The position numbers and the translations under genes were made by a program. The notes below the pieces were generated by a model. It had not been told where the DNA came from. It did no database searches and saw only the letters and a list, made by a program, of their open reading frames with translations. Source: Mesobacillus boroniphilus JCM 21738 (GTDB taxonomy: Bacteria > Bacillota > Bacilli > Bacillales > Cytobacillaceae). Taken from it: 33,086 bases of DNA. The number at the start of each line of letters is the position of its first letter. Positions within the stretch are counted from its first letter, which is position 1. Below, in pieces: positions 19,660 through 26,387 of this stretch. Location: assembly GCF_000517385.1 (NCBI RefSeq), contig NZ_BAUW01000045.1:1-33086 (forward strand), written 5' to 3'.

Positions 19660-20133
19660 GTGGCAATAAAAAAGAACTTAACCAAACTAGAAGCAGTAAT
19701 GTGGAGCATCGCACTGCCAGGATTTGCCCAGTTACTGACCGGGAACCTTTTAAAGGGCAGTTTATTTGTCCTGCTCGAGTTCCTTGTTAACGTAAATAGT
19801 AATTTTAACAAAGGAATAATGTACAGCTTCCTTGGGGAGACAGAAAAGGCTATGCATGTACTGGACTATCAGTGGCTAATGTTTTATCCGTGTTTATATA
19901 TGTTCGCCATGTGGGATGCGTATAGAAGCGTGATGCCGGCGGAAGAGAAAATCACCTTTTTGCCTTTTGTGTTCTCTGCCTATTTCGTAACGGTTGGTTT
20001 GATGATATCTCCGAAGATTAAAATATTCGGACTATTTCCCGGACCGATTTTCCTTCCAATGCTTTTTGTCATTCCTGGTGTGCTTACCGGATTCTTGATC
20101 AGGAAGTTATTACTTAAGTTTTATTACAACTAG
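19660..20133 (+). CDS. small multi-pass membrane protein, unknown
   Basis: This is a 157-residue protein with about four hydrophobic segments (VMWSIALPGFAQLL, LKGSLFVLLEFLV, QWLMFYPCLYMFAMW, LPFVFSAYFVTVGL, then FLPMLFVIPGVLTGFLI). The SIALPGFAQLLTGNLLKG start resembles small TM2/PspC-like membrane proteins, but I do not recognise the family firmly. Two starts are possible. ATG at 19648 overlaps the AAAGGATG ribosome binding site and is too close to it. GTG at 19660, giving MAIKKNLTKLEAVMW, has normal spacing and is preferred. It is monocistronic as far as can be seen; the next gene has its own promoter-like sequence. Confidence 0.7.
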   Translation: MAIKKNLTKLEAVMWSIALPGFAQLLTGNLLKGSLFVLLEFLVNVNSNFNKGIMYSFLGETEKAMHVLDYQWLMFYPCLYMFAMWDAYRSVMPAEEKITFLPFVFSAYFVTVGLMISPKIKIFGLFPGPIFLPMLFVIPGVLTGFLIRKLLLKFYYN

Positions 20134-20135
20134 AA

Positions 20136-20475
20136 TTGACGGGATACCATTACATATTGTATAAACCCTATCTGCCTGGGAGGATTCTTAATTATAATTG
20201 CTCCCGGTGGTATGGTCCTTTGTGCTGACTATGCCAATAAATCGGTACAATATTGGAAGATGGCAGCCTTAAGCCGACGTTGCCTTATTCATAATTTTTA
20301 GAATTTAAACTTCCTTCTAAAACCTTATATATCAACAATGTTCGTAACACTTTAGTCAAATATTGACTGAAGCCTTTTTATTTTTTTCTAAAAACCCCCA
20401 TAACATAGTAAGCGCAAACGTAACCTTGTAGTGATTAAAGCGGCCGCTCCTAAAAACTTACGAGGTGAAATGAGA
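20136..20475 (+). promoter_or_regulatory. promoter and long untranslated leader before the DUF5667-like gene
   Basis: TTGACG (20136-20141) and TATAAA (20160-20165) with an 18-base spacer would start a transcript near 20172, leaving about 300 nt of leader. The leader holds GC-rich complementary segments in AT-rich surroundings: CTGGGAG/CTCCCGG (20177 and 20201), TCGG/CCGA and GGCA/TGCC around 20242-20284, and then AGTCAA-ATA-TTGACT (20354-20368) followed after six bases by a T-rich run (a possible attenuator or simple terminator). It matches no riboswitch class I can recognise. Confidence 0.4.
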
Positions 20476-21615
20476 ATGAAGAAACTTTCTAACCAAGAGA
20501 TGAAAAAAATCGCAAAGAGTACATTGGCTTTAGTGCTTGCTGGAACATTTGCATATTCGCCAGTTGCAATGGCAGAAGACAACAATCCTGAGGTTGAAAC
20601 GATAGAACTGCAAAATGTCAGCCCTGAAGAGTTTGAAGAAGCAAAGACACAGGTCGATGAGCTAGAAGAAACAAACCCATCTTTGATTCCAGGAGACTTC
20701 TTCTACTTTGCTAAAATTGCACTGGAGAAAATCAGGCTTGCTTTTACATTTGATAATGCTAAAGAAGCAGAATTGCTTGCTACATATGCAGCAGAACGCC
20801 TTCAAGAAGCAGGAGCTTTGTTCGCTGAGGGGAAAGAAGACGAAGCCCTTGAAGTAATCGAAGCTGCTGTACAATACATGGAAAATTCACAGGAAATTGT
20901 GGATGAAGAAGTATCAGAAGAAGAGGTTGCTGATACAGAAGAAGGAACAGATGCGGAAGATGGTACAACATCAGATGAAAACACAGAGGAAACAGATTCT
21001 GAAGAGTCAACTGAAGATGGAGAAGAGCCTGCTGACGATGTTGCAGCTGAAGAGTCTGGTGATGAAGACACGGAAGAAGATGTTGTAAGTGAAGATCCTT
21101 TCGAAGAAATCGAAGGAATGCTCAGACAGAATATCATTGCATTAAAAGCTGCTATGGAACACGTTGGCAATGAAAATGCAAGAGCGCAACTTCAAAAGAA
21201 CATTGATAAAACATATGCTAAGATGGCAAAGAAATTGGCTAAATTAGAAGAAAAATATGCAGAGAAGCCTGTTGAGGAAGAAGATACACAAACAACTGAG
21301 CCAGTAGAACTAGAACCAGTCGTTGAGCCAGATCTTCTGCCTGCTGATGAAACACCAGTTGTTGAAGAGCCTGAAGAAACAATGCCTGTAAATGACGACA
21401 CAACTGTAGTACCGGTAGTGTCACAAAAAGTCGAAAAAGAAAAAGGTAAACAAGAGCGTAAAGCACAAAAGGCTGTTGAAAAACAGGAACGCAAGGAAGC
21501 TCAACAGCAAAAGAAAGAAGAAAAACATCAGGCCAAGCAGGATAAGAAACAAGAAAATAAAGGCAACGGAAATGGCAAAGCTAACGTTAACGGAAAAGGC
21601 AATGATAAAAACTAA
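20476..21615 (+). CDS. secreted DUF5667-like protein with acidic and basic disordered regions
   Basis: This is a 379-residue exported protein. The signal peptide (residues 1-33, KSTLALVLAGTFAYS, cleavage after AMA) comes first. Then follows a helical domain of about 70 residues beginning SLIPGDFFYFAKIALEKIRL and containing AERLQEAGALFAEGKEDEAL, which resembles DUF5667. Next is a very acidic stretch (about 140-215, Glu/Asp/Thr/Ser rich), a short second helical segment (MLRQNIIALKAAMEHVG), a Pro/Glu region, and a Lys/Gln/Glu tail ending in Gly/Asn/Lys (GNGNGKANVNGKGNDKN). The start 20476 (MKKLS) is chosen because GAGGTG at 20462 has an eight-base gap to it; ATG 20470 is too close. The charge-segregated design suggests wall or polymer binding. 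It lies just upstream of sigI-rsgI, whose anti-sigma tail has similar composition. Confidence 0.75.
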   Translation: MKKLSNQEMKKIAKSTLALVLAGTFAYSPVAMAEDNNPEVETIELQNVSPEEFEEAKTQVDELEETNPSLIPGDFFYFAKIALEKIRLAFTFDNAKEAELLATYAAERLQEAGALFAEGKEDEALEVIEAAVQYMENSQEIVDEEVSEEEVADTEEGTDAEDGTTSDENTEETDSEESTEDGEEPADDVAAEESGDEDTEEDVVSEDPFEEIEGMLRQNIIALKAAMEHVGNENARAQLQKNIDKTYAKMAKKLAKLEEKYAEKPVEEEDTQTTEPVELEPVVEPDLLPADETPVVEEPEETMPVNDDTTVVPVVSQKVEKEKGKQERKAQKAVEKQERKEAQQQKKEEKHQAKQDKKQENKGNGNGKANVNGKGNDKN

Positions 21616-21639
21616 TTCATAATGAACAATAAACTTGAA

Positions 21640-21668
21640 AAGATAGCCATTAATGGCTATCCTTTCAC
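21640..21668 (+). terminator. hairpin after the DUF5667-like gene
   Basis: The perfect eight-base stem GATAGCCA/TGGCTATC with TTAA loop is present, but only a weak CTTTC tail follows. It may allow partial read-through into sigI. Confidence 0.5.
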
Positions 21669-21699
21669 TGCCTAACCACAAAAGAGAAATTGACAGGCA

Positions 21700-21708
21700 T
21701 GATATAAT
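21700..21708 (+). promoter_or_regulatory. extended -10 promoter element of sigI
   Basis: TGATATAAT fits TGN-TATAAT (extended -10). TTGACA lies at 21690-21695, only seven bases away, and so cannot be its -35; no good -35 is seen at 17 bases. No sigma-I-type CCCC/CGAA pair is visible here. Confidence 0.4.
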
Positions 21709-21723
21709 GTGGGGAGAAAAGAG

Positions 21724-22479
21724 GTGAGGCTATTGCTAAGTTTATTGTTCATGGCAAAGAAAAAGCGCAGGCCGCTGGAAGAAACTGTAGAGAAAATCCA
21801 CCAGGGGGATGCTGCTTTAAGAGAAGAATTAATTGAATCATATAAGCCATTTATCGCGAAGACTGTTTCGTCTGTCTGTAAGAGATACATACATGAGTCG
21901 GACGATGAATTTAGCATTGGCCTCATCGCTTTCAATGAGGCTATCCAGAAATATTCTTCTGAAAAAGGCAATTCATTACTAAGTTTTGCAGAAGTCATGA
22001 TTAAGCGGAGGGTAATTGATTATATCCGCCAGCAGAGCCGGAATCAAAACCTGAGCTTCAACATATCCATTGATCCAACCGAGGAAGAGCAACAGAGATC
22101 GACTATTGAAGATGAGCTTTCTCTGGATGAATTCAGAAAAAAGACAGAGCAGGACCAAAGAAGAGATGAGATCATTCAATTTCAGGCAGTGCTAAAAGAT
22201 TTTGACCTATCTTTCCAGGATTTGCTCGAGCAGTCGCCTAAGCATGCAGATGCTAGGAAAAATGCGATGCTTGTTGCAAAATCAATGGTTGAAAACGAGG
22301 AATTAAAGAACTTGCTTTTAGATAAAAAGCGCTTGCCAATCAAGCAGTTGGAGGACAGGGTCAAAGTCAGTAGAAAAACCATAGAGAGAAACAGAAAATA
22401 TATCATTGCCATCGCACTTATTTTAATTGGGGATTATGTATATTTAAAGGATTATATTAAAGGGGTGTTAGAGACATGA
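21724..22479 (+). CDS. sigI: RNA polymerase sigma factor SigI
   Basis: This is a sigma-70-family factor of the SigI branch, which controls heat and cell-wall stress genes in B. subtilis. Characteristic SigI core sequence is present: PFIAKTVSSVCKRYIHESDD, then EFSIGLIAFNEAIQKYS, and MIKRRVIDYIRQQSRNQN. The C-terminal helix-turn-helix region is IKQLEDRVKVSRKTIERNRKYI. The start chosen is GTG 21724 (MRLLLSLLFMAKKK), with GGGGAG eight bases before it. It aligns with the N-terminus of B. subtilis SigI (LSLLF) and gives 251 residues. TTG 21733 behind GAGGTGAGG is an alternative, and GTG 21709 is less likely. The stop overlaps the rsgI start by four bases (ATGA), meaning translational coupling of sigma and anti-sigma. 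Confidence 0.93.
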   Translation: MRLLLSLLFMAKKKRRPLEETVEKIHQGDAALREELIESYKPFIAKTVSSVCKRYIHESDDEFSIGLIAFNEAIQKYSSEKGNSLLSFAEVMIKRRVIDYIRQQSRNQNLSFNISIDPTEEEQQRSTIEDELSLDEFRKKTEQDQRRDEIIQFQAVLKDFDLSFQDLLEQSPKHADARKNAMLVAKSMVENEELKNLLLDKKRLPIKQLEDRVKVSRKTIERNRKYIIAIALILIGDYVYLKDYIKGVLET

Positions 22480-23526
22480 GAAAAGGGGTTATCCTTGAAA
22501 TCAATGATCTTTACCTAACATTGTTGACCCCCGAAGGCGAGTTTTTACGGGCCCGAAAGCTTCAACAGGATTATCAGGTAGGAGAAGAAATTCATTTTTT
22601 TCCAGAAACGCTAACTGTTAAAAAGAAAAGATTCAATCTGTCGTTTTTAAATAGTTTCAAGGCAAGGAGTACTGCGCTTGCAGCATTATTTATGATTGCC
22701 ATGACTGCGCTTGTTCCTGCGTATCAAGACGGGCAGGTTTATGCATACATGTCCATTGATGTGAATCCAAGCATTGAACTGGCTGTCAACGATGATTTAA
22801 AGGTTCTCCGGATGACAGGATATAATCCTGAAGGGGAAAAAATCATTGGGGAATTAAAGGACTGGAAGAAAAAGGATGCAGCAGTGGTCGCAGAGATGAT
22901 CATTGAGGAAATCAAGGATGAAGGTTTCTTAAAAGAAAAAAAAAGACGTTGTCATTGCGACTGTCCATAATGGCAAATCTAAAGAATCTGTGGACCAAAA
23001 ACTAGAAAAGAAGATATCAGAAATAAAAAAAGCATCACAAATTGAAAACTTGCATCTTAAGGTGATGGAAGCAACGATTGAAGACAGGGAGAAGGCACAA
23101 AAGCAGGGGGTTACGACTGGTGTATACAAAGAAAAGCAAAAGGATACGCTGAAGCCTGCAGGTAAGCCGGATAAAAATGAAAAAGCCAAACCAGAGCATG
23201 AAAAGAAAGAACCTGCTCCTTCTGTTGTTCCGCAGCCCGAAAAGAAGGAACCACCAGGTCAGGTGAAGAAAAAAAACCCTCAGGTTCAAAAAGAAAATCC
23301 AAACAAGGCTGAACCACCTGCACAAGATAAAGCCAAAGGAAATAACAATTCCGGAAAGAACGGTAATGGCCCGGAAAACAAGAAGAATTTGCAGAGTAAC
23401 AACAAACATGCTGATAAAGCCAATAGCAGCAGAAAACAATACAAAAATGAAAAAAAGTCTGACAACCAACAAGGCCCCAGAAGTGACAACATGGGGCAAC
23501 CTGGGAAAAATAAAGACAATAAATAG
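22476..23526 (+). CDS. rsgI: anti-sigma-I factor RsgI (apparent frameshift)
   Basis: This is a membrane-spanning inhibitor of SigI. The N-terminal cytoplasmic RsgI domain is residues 1-60 (GVILEINDLYLTLLTPEG), with a membrane helix at about 65-83 (STALAALFMIAMTALVPAY). The extracytoplasmic domain opens with YMSIDVNPSIELAVND; the Asn97-Pro98 pair corresponds to the site where RsgI proteins are reported to self-cleave. The frame shifts at the nine-A run 22936-22944. With eight A it reads EKKDVVIATVHNGK and continues to 23526, about 349 residues. The last ~150 residues are a Lys/Pro/Glu/Asn/Gly-rich disordered tail, like that of B. subtilis RsgI, where such a region acts in wall sensing. It overlaps sigI by four bases, and a terminator follows. 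Confidence 0.92.
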
Positions 23527-23535
23527 TTAAATGTA

Positions 23536-23563
23536 AAAGTCCGGAGTTATTCCGGACTTTTTT
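23536..23563 (+). terminator. terminator of sigI-rsgI
   Basis: The nine-base stem AAGTCCGGA/TCCGGACTT with GTTAT loop is followed by a T run. Confidence 0.9.
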
Positions 23564-23629
23564 CCATGTCAATATTCAATTGTTTAGGAAGATAGTGGAT
23601 ATGCTATATACCATAACTACTTCATCAAT

Positions 23630-23833
23630 TTATTGCTGGTTTTGGCCAGAGAGCTGTGCCTGTGCTTGCTGAACAAGGCGTTTAGTGATTTCTCCTCCGA
23701 CTGAGCCATTTGCTCTTGAAACTGTATCGGAACCAAGATTCACTCCAAATTCCTGAGCGATCTCATATTTAACCTGATCCATGAACTGTTCGACGCCAGG
23801 AACCAGCAATTTATTTGAGTTACGAGCCATCAT
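23630..23833 (-). CDS. alpha/beta-type small acid-soluble spore protein
   Basis: This DNA-binding protein saturates the spore chromosome and protects it from UV and heat. It has about 67 residues ([17 protein letters not shown] start). The family motif [20 protein letters not shown] is complete, including the region cleaved by the GPR protease at germination, followed by [20 protein letters not shown] with six-base spacing supports ATG 23833; ATG 23830 is also possible. Expression in the forespore under sigma-G is expected for the family. CATACTA on the minus strand just upstream resembles a -10, but it is too near the ribosome binding site to be convincing. Monocistronic. Confidence 0.93.
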   Translation of the reverse strand: MMARNSNKLLVPGVEQFMDQVKYEIAQEFGVNLGSDTVSRANGSVGGEITKRLVQQAQAQLSGQNQQ

Positions 23834-23855
23834 TATCAACTCCTCTGATAGTATG

Positions 23856-23873
23856 CAGAGAAAAATTTCTCTG
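23856..23873. repeat. perfect short palindrome upstream of the SASP gene
   Basis: CAGAGAAA/TTTCTCTG with a two-base centre lies 23-40 bases before the SASP start. It could be a leader hairpin or binding site. Confidence 0.45.
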
Positions 23874-23960
23874 TACAGATAGTTTGAACATTGTAAGTAA
23901 ATTCATAAGTGGTAATCTTTTATCCTTTTGGATAATGTTTACCGGATTTTTGGTTCTGTT

Positions 23961-23990
23961 ACTCAACGGTATTATTAAAAACTGTTGAGT
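23961..23990. repeat. inverted repeat between SASP and Ktr genes
   Basis: ACTCAAC (23961-23967) and GTTGAGT (23984-23990) are separated by 16 AT-rich bases. No T run follows on either side. It may be an operator or a leader stem of the potassium transporter gene. No ydaO-type c-di-AMP riboswitch was recognised in this 259-base gap. Confidence 0.35.
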
Positions 23991-24098
23991 CTAGCAGAAG
24001 GCGGATAGTCGTTGGAAACTGAAAGAAAGTACTTTATTAATCAGATGATATTCTTTATCATAGGTATGTAAATGAATCAGGGCTGAAAGGAAGCAATT

Positions 24099-25454
24099 AT
24101 GTGGATTAATATTAGAAGAAGGTTAGACAAATTATCTCCTGCGCAAATTATCGTAGCGTATTATTTAATTGCGGTAATTGTCTCGATGAGCTTATTAAGT
24201 TTGCCTATTGCCATACAGCCCGGGGCAAAATGGTCTTTCATGGATGCGTTATTCACTGCCGCAAGTGCTGTCAGTGTTACCGGACTTTCAGTAATAACAG
24301 TCCGCGATACCTTTACTGTGCAGGGAATTTTTATCCTCATGTTTGTCCTGCAGTTCGGCGGGATTGGTGTCATGGCACTTGGCACATTCTTCTGGTTGAT
24401 TATCAGGAAGAAAATAGGGCTGAAGGAACGCAGATTAATCATGATGGACCAGAATCAGACATCGATGTCGGGGCTCGTGAAACTGCTGAAAGAAATTCTT
24501 GCGATTATAGTCATTATTGAATTGATTGGTGCATTGCTATTAGGTTTATATTTCTTAAAATACTTTCCGACATGGCAAGAAGCTTTTCTCCATGGTCTTT
24601 TCGCATCAGTTAGTGCTACAACCAATGGAGGGTTTGATATTACCGGAGCCTCAATGATACCATATGCACAGGATTATTTTGTAGTTACAATCAATATGAT
24701 ATTGATTACTCTTGGTGCTATTGGTTTCCCTGTGCTGGTTGAATTGAAAAGCTACCTATTCAGAAGCAAAAAAAATGGGCCGTTCCGTTTCTCGCTATTT
24801 CTTAAGATTACCACGCTTACGTTCCTAGGCCTCCTTATCTTCGGAACCGTTGCAATATGGGTACTGGAATATAATCATTTCTTATCCGATAAGTCTCTGT
24901 TGGATTCATTCTTTTATGCTTTTTTCCAGTCCACGACAACCAGAAGTGGTGGTTTGGCGACAATGGATGTGAATGATTTTACTGACCCTACGTTATTCCT
25001 GATGGCTGCATTGATGTTTATCGGGGCATCACCAAGTTCGGTCGGCGGAGGGATCCGAACAACAACTTTTGCGATTAATCTCTTGTTCCTTTACCACTTT
25101 GCGAGAGGAAGGCGGTCAATCAGGATATTTAACAGAGAGTTGCACCAGGATGATATAATCAAGTCTTTGGTTGTTTCCATCATGGCTGTACTTATATGTT
25201 TCTTTGCCGTCCTGATTCTGATGGTGACAGAGAATCAATCCCTTTTGGCCATTATTTTTGAAGTTGCATCTGCTTTCGGAACAACAGGCTTATCCATGGG
25301 CATCACTCCAGAGCTTTCGACAATCGGAAAAATGGTTCTGATAATCCTGATGTTCATCGGAAGAGTTGGAGTCATATCCTTCCTGTTGATCATTGGCGGA
25401 AAAACAGAGAAAGAAAGCGTTCATTATCCAAAGGAACGTGTGATAATTGGTTAA
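24099..25454 (+). CDS. KtrB/KtrD-type potassium channel subunit
   Basis: This is a 451-residue membrane protein of the TrkH/KtrB family that conducts K+ (Na+-coupled in known members) together with a cytosolic RCK subunit (KtrA or KtrC). The four pore loops are visible with their selectivity-filter glycines: AVSVTGLSV, SATTNGGFD, TTTRSGGLA and AFGTTGLSMG. Membrane helix pairs flank each, and PSSVGGGIRTTT follows the third repeat. The start MWINIRRRLDKLSPAQ follows GAAAGGAAG. No ktrA/ktrC gene is adjacent, as with the separate ktrC and ktrD loci of B. subtilis, so this copy is probably the KtrD-like one. A terminator follows directly. Confidence 0.9.
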   Translation: MWINIRRRLDKLSPAQIIVAYYLIAVIVSMSLLSLPIAIQPGAKWSFMDALFTAASAVSVTGLSVITVRDTFTVQGIFILMFVLQFGGIGVMALGTFFWLIIRKKIGLKERRLIMMDQNQTSMSGLVKLLKEILAIIVIIELIGALLLGLYFLKYFPTWQEAFLHGLFASVSATTNGGFDITGASMIPYAQDYFVVTINMILITLGAIGFPVLVELKSYLFRSKKNGPFRFSLFLKITTLTFLGLLIFGTVAIWVLEYNHFLSDKSLLDSFFYAFFQSTTTRSGGLATMDVNDFTDPTLFLMAALMFIGASPSSVGGGIRTTTFAINLLFLYHFARGRRSIRIFNRELHQDDIIKSLVVSIMAVLICFFAVLILMVTENQSLLAIIFEVASAFGTTGLSMGITPELSTIGKMVLIILMFIGRVGVISFLLIIGGKTEKESVHYPKERVIIG

Positions 25455-25464
25455 TGGTTAATAC

Positions 25465-25494
25465 AAAAAAATCCGGATGATTCCGGATTTTTTC
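25465..25494 (+). terminator. terminator of the Ktr gene
   Basis: AATCCGGA/TCCGGATT with TGAT loop is flanked by an A run and a T run, so it could serve both directions. Confidence 0.9.
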
Positions 25495-25549
25495 TTTAAA
25501 AGATTATCCTCGAAATTTGTCTGGATCTCAAGGTCGTAGCGGGCGTTTA

Positions 25550-25897
25550 TTAATCCTGCCCTTTGCTCACATCTTTTGTAGGATGCATAAATGGATAGGC
25601 CTGCGGCTTTCTCTTTTCCTCAAGAAGCTCCCTGTTTTCAGCTGTGTTCCACCCTATATCATTTGTAGGGTGTACCCATTCTTCTCCGGCCATGACTGCT
25701 GGGTCGGTCTTGTCAGTCCAATTTTCAAGCGGTGAATTTTCAGATGCGTAAAGACTGTCTCCAATGATGACTCCATGTTCATTCTTGAATGGAGCTTTCA
25801 TTTCGATGCCTGTATCTTTAAAGCTCGGAGCATTTATTTGATGCGGCATGGTTTCCTCGATATCCAGTGGTATTAACTCACGGTCTTTTTTTGCCAT
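25550..25897 (-). CDS. DUF3905-like hypothetical protein
   Basis: This is a 115-residue soluble, charged protein starting MAKKDRELIPLDIEE behind the very strong ribosome binding site AGGAGGAG. The C-terminal half carries WVHPTNDIGWNTAENRELLE, which I associate with the Bacillus-specific DUF3905 family. A second, partial copy of the motif (FMHPTKDVS) sits at the C-terminus, so a short internal repeat is present. There is no signal peptide or membrane segment and no known function. It is convergent with the Ktr gene. Confidence 0.7.
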   Translation of the reverse strand: MAKKDRELIPLDIEETMPHQINAPSFKDTGIEMKAPFKNEHGVIIGDSLYASENSPLENWTDKTDPAVMAGEEWVHPTNDIGWNTAENRELLEEKRKPQAYPFMHPTKDVSKGQD

Positions 25898-26034
25898 TTC
25901 AGCTCCTCCTTTTTGAGCTTATTTTTTGTCTTATCCCGTATTTTATTAGATAGTTCCTTTTGTAAAATTAGGTAATCAAATCAGTACATAGCAAATCGCC
26001 GATTGAAAAAAATAGAAGTATGGAGGTGGTTAGA

Positions 26035-26208
26035 ATGGCTAAACGGAAGGCAGAAAGAAATGCTTTGGCTAAATATACAAATACACCTAAGAAAAATCTT
26101 CAGGAAAGTGAATTTTCAGCAGAGTTTGCCCATGGCGAAGATCCAGCAAATTTGCCAACAGAAATTCAAAGCAGGGCAGGAAAGGAAGATCGTGATGAAA
26201 AAGCATGA
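26035..26208 (+). CDS. small hydrophilic protein, unknown
   Basis: This is a 57-residue protein, MAKRKAERNALAKY at its start, behind TGGAGGTGG. It has a basic N-terminus and an acidic, Ala/Glu-rich middle (SEFSAEFAHGEDPANLP), with no Cys or hydrophobic stretch. The composition is like minor spore-associated or heat-stable small proteins of Bacillus, but I cannot place it in a family. Its stop overlaps the next small gene by 14 bases in another frame, so the two are probably translationally coupled. Confidence 0.65.
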   Translation: MAKRKAERNALAKYTNTPKKNLQESEFSAEFAHGEDPANLPTEIQSRAGKEDRDEKA

Positions 26209-26338
26209 AGGTCGGCACCAAAAGCCAATGAACGTTGAGTTTGGCATGGAATTTGGCGATATAAATGCTGGTAAGCTTTATGAGCTCCCATTTAACAGCA
26301 AAAAAACGAAAAATAAAGCTGATAAAGATTGTAAATAG
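26195..26338 (+). CDS. second small protein overlapping the previous gene
   Basis: This is a 47-residue protein (MKKHEGRHQKPMNVEFGMEF start) beginning inside the end of the 26035 gene. AGGAAAGGAAG, which itself lies in that gene's coding sequence, sits 6-7 bases upstream. It is basic at both ends (KKTKNKADKDCK tail) with a central GDINAGKLYELPF. No family is recognised. The good ribosome binding site and the terminator just after its stop support it as real. Confidence 0.6.
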   Translation: MKKHEGRHQKPMNVEFGMEFGDINAGKLYELPFNSKKTKNKADKDCK

Positions 26339-26351
26339 AAATCAAAGTCAA

Positions 26352-26384
26352 AATAAAAAGCCGGCTTCACTAAGCCGGCTTTAC
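26352..26384. terminator. bidirectional terminator
   Basis: The eleven-base-pair stem AAAGCCGGCTT/AAGCCGGCTTT with CACT loop lies between the convergent small genes (plus) and the radical SAM gene (minus). A and T tracts on both sides let it serve both strands. Confidence 0.85.
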
Positions 26385-26387
26385 ATC

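Noticed and set aside
20136-20475. Known riboswitch class (ydaO c-di-AMP, c-di-GMP, T-box, M-box) in the leader
   Set aside because: None of the hallmark conserved sequences of these classes could be found.
20802-21494. Several long minus-strand frames opposite the DUF5667-like gene
   Set aside because: They are Ser/Val-rich or Leu-rich antisense shadows of the acidic and basic repeats, without ribosome binding sites.
21690-21708. TTGACA plus TATAAT as a sigma-A promoter for sigI
   Set aside because: The spacer is only seven bases; only the extended -10 part is plausible.
22929-23572. Minus-strand frames opposite rsgI
   Set aside because: Phe/Leu-rich antisense of the Lys-rich tail; no start signals.
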